Assembly (NCBI GenBank): GCA_028293685.1
Contig: JAQGOI010000211.1
Coordinates: 1 to 6,254, forward strand
Length of the DNA stretch: 6,254 bases
Direction of reading: 5' to 3'
Source: Lysobacteraceae bacterium
Lineage (GTDB): Bacteria; Pseudomonadota; Gammaproteobacteria; Xanthomonadales; Xanthomonadaceae
This document shows, in pieces, positions 1 to 6,254 of the stretch (position 1 is the stretch's first letter; every line of letters begins with the position of its first letter). The position numbers and the translations under genes are program-made. The notes under the pieces are model-generated. The model was not told the DNA's origin and made no database searches. It saw only the letters and a program-made list of their open reading frames with translations.

Positions 1-1094
1 TTTCTGCAGGGCGCAATGTCGATGCCTTGCTGGCACTGTGCCGCCGGCACCGACCAGCCCACGCCGTGATCGCCGATCCGGGTGGTTATGCGGCATTACG
101 CGATGGCTTGCGCGACGCCGGCTTGTCGACGCAGGCACACACCGGTGCGGACGCGCTCGATCAGCTGGTCGCCGGCGATGCGTGCGATACGGTCGTGGCG
201 GCAATCGTCGGTGCGGCCGGGCTGACTTCAACGCTGGCCGCTGCACGCACCGGCAAACGCCTGCTGCTGGCCAACAAGGAATCGCTGGTGCTGGCCGGCG
301 AACTGCTCACCGCCGCGGCCGACGCCGGGGGAGCGTGCGTCATCCCGATCGACAGCGAGCACAACGCCATTTTTCAATGCCTGCCCGCGGCCGACGCCCG
401 CAGCGGCCTGCGTCGCATCCTGCTGACGGCATCCGGCGGGCCGTTTCGCGGCCGCAATCGCAGCCAGCTTTCGAACGTCACCCGTGCCGAAGCGATCGCG
501 CATCCGCGCTGGTCGATGGGGCCGAAGATTTCGGTGGACTCCGCGACGCTGATGAACAAGGGGCTGGAAGTCATCGAAGCGCACCACCTGTTCGGCTTGC
601 CGGGAGACCGCATCGACGTGCTCGTGCATCCGCAGAGCCTCGTGCATTCGATCGTGGAGTTCATCGACGGCTCGATGCTGGCGCAGATGGGATTGCCCGA
701 CATGCGCACGGCGCTTGCGGTGGGGCTTGCATGGCCGCAGCGCATCGAGTCGGGTGTCGCGGGACTCGACCTGCTCGCACACGGACACCTGGATTTCGAA
801 GCACCAGATCACGACGCGTTTCCGTGCCTGCAGCTTGCCTTTGCCGCGCTCGCAGCGGGCGGCACCGCGCCGGCTATCCTCAATGCCGCCAACGAGGTCG
901 CCGTGGCCGCATTCCTGGACGGGCGCATCGGATTTCCCGCGATTCCGTCGTTGGTAGAAGACGCACTCTCGGCAATCGCGAGCACGCCTGCGCAGTCGCT
1001 CGATGTCCTGCTCGATGCCGATGCGCGCGCGCGGCGACACACCGAGCAGGCGATCGCGCTGGGCTCGTCGTTGATTTCCACTGGTACGCATTGA
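1..1094 (+). CDS. dxr: 1-deoxy-D-xylulose 5-phosphate reductoisomerase (DXR/IspC), 5'-truncated
   Basis: DXR converts 1-deoxy-D-xylulose 5-phosphate to 2-C-methyl-D-erythritol 4-phosphate with NADPH and a divalent metal. It is the committed cytosolic step of the MEP isoprenoid pathway. The window opens inside the gene: the first whole codon is at 3 and reads into [10 protein letters not shown], which aligns with the N-terminal NADPH domain of E. coli DXR. The GxTGxxG dinucleotide motif and the start codon lie upstream. Family landmarks are intact: NKES (273-284), the metal-ligand motif IDSEHN (Asp codon 351, Glu codon 357), SGGPF (about 432-446), the flexible-loop motif RWSMG, and [13 protein letters not shown] with the third metal ligand Glu at 567. 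PQSLVHS and the C-terminal [13 protein letters not shown] motif follow. The reading frame is unbroken to TGA at 1092-1094. A TTG at 27 is internal and not a start. The gene lies 16 bases before rseP, the order seen in pseudomonads and xanthomonads. Confidence 0.97.
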   Translation, partial: SAGRNVDALLALCRRHRPAHAVIADPGGYAALRDGLRDAGLSTQAHTGADALDQLVAGDACDTVVAAIVGAAGLTSTLAAARTGKRLLLANKESLVLAGELLTAAADAGGACVIPIDSEHNAIFQCLPAADARSGLRRILLTASGGPFRGRNRSQLSNVTRAEAIAHPRWSMGPKISVDSATLMNKGLEVIEAHHLFGLPGDRIDVLVHPQSLVHSIVEFIDGSMLAQMGLPDMRTALAVGLAWPQRIESGVAGLDLLAHGHLDFEAPDHDAFPCLQLAFAALAAGGTAPAILNAANEVAVAAFLDGRIGFPAIPSLVEDALSAIASTPAQSLDVLLDADARARRHTEQAIALGSSLISTGTH

Positions 1095-1114
1095 TGGACA
1101 TCGCACTGACATGA
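1094..1114 (+). other. Six-codon mini-ORF bridging dxr and rseP (possible coupling peptide)
   Basis: An ATG at 1094-1096 shares its A with the dxr stop (TGATG). It encodes MDIALT and ends at a TGA (1112-1114) that overlaps the rseP start as ATGA. A ribosome finishing dxr could in principle restart here, finish, and restart again at rseP, which has no good Shine-Dalgarno sequence of its own. The arrangement is directly visible. Whether the mini-ORF is translated is an inference, and chance is a real alternative for so short an ORF. Confidence 0.2.
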
Positions 1115-2463
1115 GCGGTTTTTTCGGATCGGTGTGGTGGATGATCGTCAGCCTGGGCGTTCTGGTGACCTTCCACGAGTTCGGACACTTCTGGGTCGCC
1201 CGTCGATTCGGGGTCAAGGTCCTGCGCTTTTCCGTCGGATTCGGGCGACCGCTGTGGATGAGGCGCGGCCGCGATGGCACCGAGTACGTCATTGCCGCGA
1301 TTCCTTTGGGCGGCTACGTGAAAATGCTCGATGAGCGCGAGGGTGACGTGCCTGCGGCGGATGCGATGCGCGCGTTCAATCGCCAATCCGTCGGCCGCCG
1401 GATCGCCATCGTGGCGGCGGGACCGATTGCCAATGTGCTGCTTTGCGTGGGTTTGCTTTGGGCCATGTTCGTACTGGGACGCCCGGATTTCGCACCCGTC
1501 GTGGGCCATTCGGAAGGCCTCGCGGCGCAGGCCGGACTGCATCGCGGCGACACCATCACGGCCGTCGGCGACCGGGCGACACCGACGTGGAGCGAGGCAG
1601 CGCTCGCCATCGCCACGGCGGCGATGGACCGGCAGGATGTTCCGGTACACACCCGCACCACCGGCAACGACGATGCCGTCGCCACACTGCGCCTGTCGCA
1701 GATCCCGGGCGATGTCGACGAGCAGGGAGGTGGTTTGCGGGCGGTTGGGCTGACGCCACGTCACCAGCTGCTGCCGCCTGTGATCGGGCGGATCGAACCG
1801 GGATCGCCAGCGTGGGGTGTACTGGCCGAAGGCGACCGGATTACCGCCATCGACGGTGCGTCCGTGCCGTCATTCGACGATATCGGGCCCCTGGTGCAGC
1901 GAGTGGGTGGCCGCCAGGTCATGGTCGAGGTGAAGCGCGATGGCGAGCGGCTGGCGCTGGAGCTCGCGCCCCGCGAACGAGTCGATCCGCAGCGCGGTCG
2001 GTTCTGGGCCTTGGGTGTCCAGCCCGCACCGACGCCCGAACCCGCTTACGACGCCCGCCTCCAATACGGTCCAATCGCTGCCGTCCCGGCTGCGCTGGAA
2101 GAAACCTGGAAGCTGGGCAGCGACTCCATTGCCATGATCGGCCGCCTGCTCAGTGGCCACGCATCGGCTGCCAACGTATCGGGACCAATCTCCATCGCCC
2201 GGTATGCAAACGCGTCGGCCAAGCTCGGACCTGCATGGTTCCTGAACTTTCTGGCCCTGATGTCACTCAGTCTTGCGATCATCAACATCCTGCCGATCCC
2301 CGTCTTGGACGGCGGGCACCTGCTGTATTACCTTATCGAGCTGGCCAAAGGCAGCCCGCTGAGCGAGCGCGCAATGGCGGCAGGACAATACATCGGGCTG
2401 GGGCTGCTTGCCGGCCTGATGGGTCTGGCGTTCTACAACGATATCCTGCAATTGCTTCGCTGA
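1111..2463 (+). CDS. rseP: RIP metalloprotease RseP (site-2 protease, sigma-E regulator)
   Basis: RseP is an inner-membrane zinc metalloprotease. In E. coli it makes the second cut in the anti-sigma factor RseA after DegS, freeing sigma-E, and it also clears remnant signal peptides. The 450-residue product matches the family length. The first membrane segment (about 6-28) holds the HEFGH zinc site (H22, E23, H26). The conserved IPLGGYVKMLDE loop follows at 64-75. The second membrane segment is about 97-122. Two periplasmic PDZ domains lie at about 128-195 and 222-287. The third and fourth membrane segments are about 374-398 and 424-444. The third zinc ligand is D400 in the NILPIPVLDGGH motif (392-403). 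The start at 1111 is chosen because it gives the usual MSGFFGSVWW-type N-terminus and no earlier in-frame start exists after the dxr stop. The Shine-Dalgarno is weak (only GGA at 1096-1098, 12 bases away), so translational coupling to dxr is plausible. Confidence 0.97.
   Translation: MSGFFGSVWWMIVSLGVLVTFHEFGHFWVARRFGVKVLRFSVGFGRPLWMRRGRDGTEYVIAAIPLGGYVKMLDEREGDVPAADAMRAFNRQSVGRRIAIVAAGPIANVLLCVGLLWAMFVLGRPDFAPVVGHSEGLAAQAGLHRGDTITAVGDRATPTWSEAALAIATAAMDRQDVPVHTRTTGNDDAVATLRLSQIPGDVDEQGGGLRAVGLTPRHQLLPPVIGRIEPGSPAWGVLAEGDRITAIDGASVPSFDDIGPLVQRVGGRQVMVEVKRDGERLALELAPRERVDPQRGRFWALGVQPAPTPEPAYDARLQYGPIAAVPAALEETWKLGSDSIAMIGRLLSGHASAANVSGPISIARYANASAKLGPAWFLNFLALMSLSLAIINILPIPVLDGGHLLYYLIELAKGSPLSERAMAAGQYIGLGLLAGLMGLAFYNDILQLLR
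2243..2271 (+). promoter_or_regulatory. Weak sigma-E-like promoter candidate inside rseP
   Basis: TGAACTT at 2243-2249 matches the sigma-E -35 core (GAACTT). It is followed after 17 bases by TCAGT at 2267-2271, which only partly resembles the sigma-E -10 (TCTGA or TCAAA). In E. coli bamA is served by sigma-E promoters in and around rseP, so the position is reasonable. The -35 also encodes the conserved LNF residues of RseP, so coding constraint could explain it. No experimental support is visible. Confidence 0.18.
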
Positions 2464-2484
2464 ACTTGTTAGGTGATCTACCAA

Positions 2485-2529
2485 GGCCACGCCAGCGAAT
2501 CCGCTCCCGCGCAATCAATCGCGGTGGCC
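2485..2529 (+). promoter_or_regulatory. Foldable leader (three-way-junction-like) upstream of bamA
   Basis: The rseP-bamA gap contains nested complementary arms. An outer stem pairs GGCCAC (2485-2490) with GTGGCC (2524-2529). Inside it are two hairpins: AGCG/CGCT around the loop AATC (2494-2505), and CGCG/CGCG around the loop CAATCAAT (2508-2523). All Watson-Crick pairs were checked by eye, and together they make a compact branched fold ending 23 bases before the bamA ATG. No T-run follows, so this is not an intrinsic terminator. It could be a processing or stability element in the rseP-bamA mRNA, or a translational control site. GC-rich sequence forms such pairings easily, so function is unproven. 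Confidence 0.35.
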
Positions 2530-2552
2530 CAAATCCTCAATTGGACGTACTG

Positions 2553-5075
2553 ATGACGCGAACCCCCGCCCGCCGCCTGCTTGTCCTTGCCCTTGCTACG
2601 GCCTTGTCGCCCGCGCCAGTACTCACCGCGATGGCGCAGGCAGCCAACCCGTTCATGCCCGGCAGCCCGCCGGCGGCGAATGAGTCGACCGTCCCCGCAC
2701 CGGCGCCAGAGGCATTTACCGTCAGCGACATCCGCCTGGACGGGCTGCAACGGATTTCCGCAGGTACGGTCTTTACCTATCTGCCGATCGAGCGCGGGGA
2801 CACGGCCGACCAGACGAAGATCGCCGATGCCATACGGGCGCTCTACAAAACCGGCTTCTTCGACGACGTCCGCATCGGACGCCAGGGCAGCCTGCTGGTG
2901 GTGACGCTGGTCGAGCGCCCGGCGATCAACAAGTTGACGCTGGAAGGCAACAAGGACATCAAGACCCCGGACCTTGAAAAAGGCCTCAAGGACATCGGTC
3001 TGTCGGAAGGCGATACGTTCGACCGGCTGAGCCTAGATCGGGTCACGCAGGAGTTGACACGCCAGTACAACAATCGCGGCAAGTACAACGTCGAGATCAC
3101 GCCAACCGTTGCACGGCTCGACCGCAATCGCGTCGACGTCGTCATCCACATCGTCGAAGGCAAAGCGGCAAAGATCCGGCACATCAACCTGATCGGCAAC
3201 GAGCAGTACAAACAGAAAGACATCACCGATCAATGGGAATCGCAGGAGAGCAACTGGCTGAGCTGGTATCGCCGCGACGACCAGTATTCGCGCGAAAAGC
3301 TTTCCGGCGACCTTGAAAAACTCAACGAGTACTATCTGGACCGAGGCTATGTCGACTTCAGCGTCGACAACACCCAGGTTGCCATTAGCCCCGACAAGCG
3401 CGACATGTTCATCACCGCGGGTCTGACCGAAGGCGCGAAGTACACCGTCTCCAGCGTCAAGATCACAGGCGACACCGTGATTGCAAAAGAATCGATCGAG
3501 AAGATGGTACTGGTCAAACCCGGACAGATCTTCTCGCGCAAGCTGCTCGAGCGTACGTCCGAAATGATCACCGAAACGCTGGGTAACATCGGCTACGCTT
3601 TTGCACAGGTGAACGTCGTACCAGAAATGGATCGCGACAAGCGAACCGTCGGAATCGACCTGCAGATCGTTCCCGGTCCGCGGGTCAACGTTCGCCGCAT
3701 CGTGTTCAAAGGCAACACGCGCACGGCCGACGAGGTACTACGGCGTGAAATGCGCCAATTCGAAGGCGCTTGGTATTCGCAGGCCGCCATCGATCGGTCG
3801 AAGATCCGGTTGCAGCGTCTGGGCTTTTTCGAGACCGTCGATGTCGAGAACCAACCTGTCGCCGGGACCAACGACCAGGTCGACGTCGTATACAACGTCA
3901 AGGAAACGACGTCGGGCAGTTTCGTCTTCGGACTGGGCTTCTCGCAGCTGGCCGGGTTGACCACCTCGATCCAGTTGACCCAGAACAACTTCCTTGGATC
4001 CGGCAACCAGGTTTCCGTCGAAGCCGAACGTAATACCTACCTGCAGCGCTACGCGTTCTCGTTCCTGAACCCATATTTCACCGACGAAGGAATGTCGCTG
4101 GGTTACAACCTGGCGTACCGCGAGTTCGACAACTCGAACTTCAACACCGCGTCGTTCTCGAGCACGAATGCTTCGGCGCAGGTGGTGCTCGGCTTGCCGA
4201 TCACCGAAACAGACACCGTGTCGGCGCTGTTCGGCATCGACAGCAACCAGATCACCACCTTCCCCGGTGCCACGCCGCCGTCGATCATCGATTACATCGA
4301 CGCATTGGACAAGCGCACGTTCCATGCCTGGCGCACGCAGCTGGCATGGGCGCGCGATACGCGCAACGACTACTTCACTCCGACCCGGGGCACGTACCAG
4401 CGTGTTTCGGCGGAAGTGACCCTCCCGGGTTCCACCGTGGAGTACTACAAGCTCAGCTATGATTTTTCGAAATTCTGGCCGTTGTCGCGCGCACTGGTAC
4501 TCAACACGCGGGTCTCCCTGGGCTATGGCGACAGCTACGGCAGCGCCACTTCGCGCGACGTCTGCTACACCGCCCCAACGACACCCACCTCGGCCAATCC
4601 CAATCCGCCGCCGCCGCCGCCGCCCAGCGACCCGTGCATCCCGGGAACATCGCCTGACTACATCAGGACCTTGACCGCCACTGGCCTGCCGTTTTTCGAG
4701 AACTTCTACGCCGGCGGCACGCATTCGGTCCGCGGCTTCCGCGACAACACGCTGGGCCCGCGCGAAGGCTTCACCGAGGCGAGCACCTTCAAGCAACCGC
4801 TGGGCGGCGCCGTCAAGACGACCGGTTCGCTCGAGATGTACTTCCCGACGCTTATCAACAGCCCGTCGGCGCGCGTCTCAGCTTTCGTCGATTTCGGCAA
4901 CGTCTTCAGCAGCACGAGCACTTTCAGCGCCAGCGACATGCGCTATTCGGCTGGTCTCGCCGTGCTCTGGCGCGCTCCCGTCGGGCCGATTTCCATCAGC
5001 TACGCGTTCCCGATCCGGCAAGAGCCGGGCGATGACATCGAACGCCTGCAGTTCACGTTCGGCGGTTCCTTCTGA
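2553..5075 (+). CDS. bamA: Outer membrane protein assembly factor BamA (Omp85 family)
   Basis: BamA is the core of the BAM complex, which folds beta-barrel proteins into the outer membrane. The product is 840 residues, slightly longer than the E. coli protein. A signal peptide is clear: basic residues TRTPARR, a hydrophobic stretch (9-25), and an AQA cleavage site after A30. A Pro/Ala-rich linker (31-54) precedes five POTRA domains at about 55-122, 123-204, 205-295, 296-376 and 377-452. The barrel spans about 453-840. It carries the hallmark VRGF at 726-729 in loop 6, preceded by ENFYAGG, and ends with the terminal aromatic GGSF. The only two cysteines (C671, C695) flank seven consecutive prolines (685-691), an unusual insert at the start of loop 6. 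ATG 2553 is chosen because it yields the signal peptide; the Shine-Dalgarno is modest (GGA at 2543-2545). The same frame stays open far upstream inside rseP, but that is not coding. Confidence 0.97.
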   Translation: MTRTPARRLLVLALATALSPAPVLTAMAQAANPFMPGSPPAANESTVPAPAPEAFTVSDIRLDGLQRISAGTVFTYLPIERGDTADQTKIADAIRALYKTGFFDDVRIGRQGSLLVVTLVERPAINKLTLEGNKDIKTPDLEKGLKDIGLSEGDTFDRLSLDRVTQELTRQYNNRGKYNVEITPTVARLDRNRVDVVIHIVEGKAAKIRHINLIGNEQYKQKDITDQWESQESNWLSWYRRDDQYSREKLSGDLEKLNEYYLDRGYVDFSVDNTQVAISPDKRDMFITAGLTEGAKYTVSSVKITGDTVIAKESIEKMVLVKPGQIFSRKLLERTSEMITETLGNIGYAFAQVNVVPEMDRDKRTVGIDLQIVPGPRVNVRRIVFKGNTRTADEVLRREMRQFEGAWYSQAAIDRSKIRLQRLGFFETVDVENQPVAGTNDQVDVVYNVKETTSGSFVFGLGFSQLAGLTTSIQLTQNNFLGSGNQVSVEAERNTYLQRYAFSFLNPYFTDEGMSLGYNLAYREFDNSNFNTASFSSTNASAQVVLGLPITETDTVSALFGIDSNQITTFPGATPPSIIDYIDALDKRTFHAWRTQLAWARDTRNDYFTPTRGTYQRVSAEVTLPGSTVEYYKLSYDFSKFWPLSRALVLNTRVSLGYGDSYGSATSRDVCYTAPTTPTSANPNPPPPPPPSDPCIPGTSPDYIRTLTATGLPFFENFYAGGTHSVRGFRDNTLGPREGFTEASTFKQPLGGAVKTTGSLEMYFPTLINSPSARVSAFVDFGNVFSSTSTFSASDMRYSAGLAVLWRAPVGPISISYAFPIRQEPGDDIERLQFTFGGSF
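4605..4625 (+). repeat. In-frame CCG triplet repeat encoding heptaproline in BamA
   Basis: Six CCG codons followed by one CCC encode prolines 685-691 of BamA. A perfect triplet run of this kind can change length by replication slippage without shifting the frame, which would vary the number of prolines in a predicted surface loop. Runs of three or more prolines are known to stall ribosomes unless elongation factor P acts. Confidence 0.9.
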
Positions 5076-5085
5076 GGAACCGGCC

Positions 5086-5089
5086 AAGG
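5086..5089 (+). promoter_or_regulatory. Ribosome binding site fixing the lpxD start
   Basis: AAGG lies 5 bases before the ATG at 5095, inside the 19-base bamA-lpxD gap. It favours this start over the in-frame ATG at 5032 (inside bamA) and the ATG at 5113, which has no such motif. Confidence 0.7.
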
Positions 5090-5094
5090 CGAAC

Positions 5095-6135
5095 ATGACG
5101 TTGTCCCCTTCGATGCAGACCGCGGCGCAGCTCGCGTCGCGATACGCCCTGGAGCTTCGGGGCGACGGAGCAGCAGCCGTTGCAGGCGTGTCCACGCTCG
5201 CCGGTGCCCGTCCCGAACAGCTCGCATTTCTGGCCAATCCCCGCTATCGCGCGCAATTGGCGCAGACGAAGGCCGGTATCGTCGTCATGCGCCGCGAAGA
5301 TAGCGACGACTACGCGGGCACCGTGCTGCTTGCAGAGGATCCCTACTCGGCATTCGCGCGGATTTCGGCCCAGTTCGAGGTGATCGAGGCGCTGGAACCC
5401 GGCATACACCCGCAGACCGCGGTCGATCCCAGCGCAGCCATCGATCCGTCAGCCCAGATCGGACCGTTCGTCAGCATCGGGCCGCGCTCCTGTGTGGAAG
5501 CGGGTGCCGTGATCGGGGCAGGCTGTGCCATCGGGCCGGACTGCGTCGTTGGTGCCGGCAGCACGCTTGGTCCGCGCGTGACGCTGGTCAAGCGCGTGCG
5601 CCTGGGCAAGCGTGTGCTGATCCATCCCGGCGCCGTGCTCGGTGCCGACGGCTTTGGGCTGGCGATGGATGGCGGCCGCTGGATGAAGGTTCCACAGCTG
5701 GGCGGGGTCTGCATTGGCGACGATTGCGAGATTGGCGCCAATACCACCATCGACCGCGGCGCCATCGACGACACCGTGCTCGAGGAAGACGTGCGTCTGG
5801 ACAACCAGATCCAGATCGGACACAACGCGCATATCGGCGCGCACACGGCGATGGCGGGCTGTTCCGCGGTGGCTGGCAGTGCGCGTATCGGTCGGTACTG
5901 CCTGATCGGAGGCGGTGCCGGCGTGCTCGGTCACCTGGAACTCTGCGATCGCGTCATCGTGACGGCGATGACGCTTGTGACGCATTCCATCCGCGAGCCA
6001 GGCGAGTACTCCTCCGGCACTCCTTTGATGGACAATCGCAGCTGGCGCAGGAGCGCCGCCCGTTTCCGGCAACTGGACAAGCTCGCGCGTCGCCTGGGCG
6101 GCCTTCCGCCGGCCGACGACAAGGACCAGGAATGA
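5095..6135 (+). CDS. lpxD: UDP-3-O-(3-hydroxyacyl)glucosamine N-acyltransferase LpxD
   Basis: LpxD transfers a (R)-3-hydroxyacyl chain from acyl carrier protein to the 2-amino group of UDP-3-O-acyl-glucosamine. This is the third step of lipid A synthesis, in the cytosol. The product is 346 residues, close to the E. coli length of 341. The N-terminal uridine-binding domain (about 1-100) has the conserved FLANPRYR segment (45-52). A left-handed beta-helix of hexapeptide repeats follows (about 105-290), with many [IV]G.[GN]-like turns. The catalytic base is H243 in IQIGHNAHIG, equivalent to E. coli H239; a second conserved histidine, H280 in VLGHLEL, matches H276. GADGFG (183-188) and TTIDRGAIDDT (217-227) are further signatures. 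The C-terminal helix is Arg-rich (313-335). The gene follows bamA directly with no skp between them, and its stop overlaps fabZ by 4 bases, so the three genes are probably co-transcribed. Confidence 0.97.
   Translation: MTLSPSMQTAAQLASRYALELRGDGAAAVAGVSTLAGARPEQLAFLANPRYRAQLAQTKAGIVVMRREDSDDYAGTVLLAEDPYSAFARISAQFEVIEALEPGIHPQTAVDPSAAIDPSAQIGPFVSIGPRSCVEAGAVIGAGCAIGPDCVVGAGSTLGPRVTLVKRVRLGKRVLIHPGAVLGADGFGLAMDGGRWMKVPQLGGVCIGDDCEIGANTTIDRGAIDDTVLEEDVRLDNQIQIGHNAHIGAHTAMAGCSAVAGSARIGRYCLIGGGAGVLGHLELCDRVIVTAMTLVTHSIREPGEYSSGTPLMDNRSWRRSAARFRQLDKLARRLGGLPPADDKDQE
6121..6125 (+). promoter_or_regulatory. Ribosome binding site for fabZ, inside the lpxD 3' end
   Basis: AAGGA lies 6 bases before the fabZ ATG at 6132, within the last codons of lpxD. 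A second AGGA directly abuts the ATG, too close to serve well. Together with the ATGA overlap this suggests fabZ can both load ribosomes itself and be coupled to lpxD. Confidence 0.65.
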
Positions 6136-6254
6136 GCACGCCTTACGCGTTACCGATCGATGTCAACACGATCCAGCAGCTGCTGCCGCATCGCTATCCG
6201 TTCCTGCTGGTGGACCGGGTCGTGGAGTTCACCGCGCACGAGCGCGTGCTGTGC
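6132..6254 (+). CDS. fabZ: 3-hydroxyacyl-ACP dehydratase FabZ, 3'-truncated
   Basis: FabZ removes water from (R)-3-hydroxyacyl-ACP to give trans-2-enoyl-ACP in type II fatty acid synthesis in the cytosol. Only the first 41 residues are present. They include the diagnostic N-terminal motif LLPHRYPFLLVDRV (residues 17-30), preceded by IDVNTIQQ as in other FabZ proteins. The catalytic His (in the GHFP motif) and Glu lie beyond the window edge, so activity cannot be judged. The ATG overlaps the lpxD stop as ATGA. Context fits: FabZ and the Lpx acyltransferases draw on the same hydroxyacyl-ACP pool, and fabZ is normally followed by lpxA and lpxB, which would be expected just outside the window. 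Confidence 0.95.
   Translation, partial: MSTPYALPIDVNTIQQLLPHRYPFLLVDRVVEFTAHERVLC

Noticed and set aside
27..29. TTG as a possible dxr start
   Set aside because: The frame is open and matches DXR before this codon (SAGRNVDA), and the NADPH motif must lie upstream. The gene is simply cut by the window edge.
228..1292. Long minus-strand ORF opposite dxr and the rseP start
   Set aside because: Low-complexity, Arg-rich shadow translation of a strongly coding + strand region. No recognisable domain and no ribosome binding context.
2485..2529. Intrinsic terminator between rseP and bamA
   Set aside because: The stem-loops are followed by CCAAATCC rather than a T-run.
1443..2552. Open reading in the bamA frame for 370 codons upstream of the bamA ATG, across rseP and the gap
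   Set aside because: It lies in a different frame from rseP, is Arg/Pro-rich with no family resemblance, and the signal peptide at 2553 marks the true BamA start. High GC removes stop codons by chance.
4700..4705. GAACTT as a sigma-E -35 for lpxD inside bamA
   Set aside because: It encodes the conserved Glu-Asn-Phe of the ENFYAGG motif and lies nearly 400 bases before lpxD, so coding constraint explains it.
3738..4796. 352-codon minus-strand ORF opposite the 3' part of bamA
   Set aside because: Another antisense shadow from GC-rich codon bias. The + strand encodes an unmistakable POTRA5 and barrel, and the antisense product resembles nothing I recognise.
5032..5094. Earlier in-frame ATG for lpxD inside bamA
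   Set aside because: It would add 21 residues not typical of LpxD and has no ribosome binding site, whereas ATG 5095 has AAGG at good spacing.

Overview
This GC-rich window carries five genes, all on the + strand, tightly packed, from the conserved gammaproteobacterial envelope-biogenesis cluster. In order they are dxr (5' end cut off), rseP, bamA, lpxD and fabZ (3' end cut off). The order dxr-rseP-bamA matches pseudomonads and xanthomonads; in E. coli, uppS and cdsA lie between dxr and rseP. There is no skp/ompH between bamA and lpxD. That gap and the general look of the RseP and BamA proteins suggest Lysobacterales (Xanthomonadaceae or Rhodanobacteraceae). The family-level assignment is an inference from memory, not the result of a search.

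Layout: dxr runs to 1094. A 16-base gap, containing a six-codon mini-ORF that touches both neighbours, leads to rseP (1111-2463). An 89-base gap follows, the longest non-coding stretch here, and it can fold into a small three-way-junction RNA. Next is bamA (2553-5075), then a 19-base gap with a ribosome binding site, then lpxD (5095-6135). The lpxD stop overlaps the fabZ start in an ATGA (6132-6135), and fabZ runs off the end. No gene-free stretch exceeds 89 bases. I see no RNA genes, mobile elements or CRISPR arrays.

The genes cooperate in building the envelope. DXR commits carbon to the MEP isoprenoid pathway, which supplies undecaprenyl phosphate and quinones. RseP is the inner-membrane site-2 protease that releases sigma-E in E. 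coli. BamA folds outer-membrane beta-barrels. LpxD adds the second pair of acyl chains to the lipid A precursor. FabZ competes with LpxA and LpxD for the same 3-hydroxyacyl-ACP pool. In E. coli sigma-E drives bamA and the downstream genes, so placing rseP just upstream puts a stress sensor next to its output.

This is a core housekeeping locus and I found no new biological system in it. The points most worth checking are a heptaproline segment between the only two cysteines of BamA, placed in extracellular loop 6 ahead of the VRGF motif; the foldable bamA leader; and the dxr/rseP mini-ORF junction.
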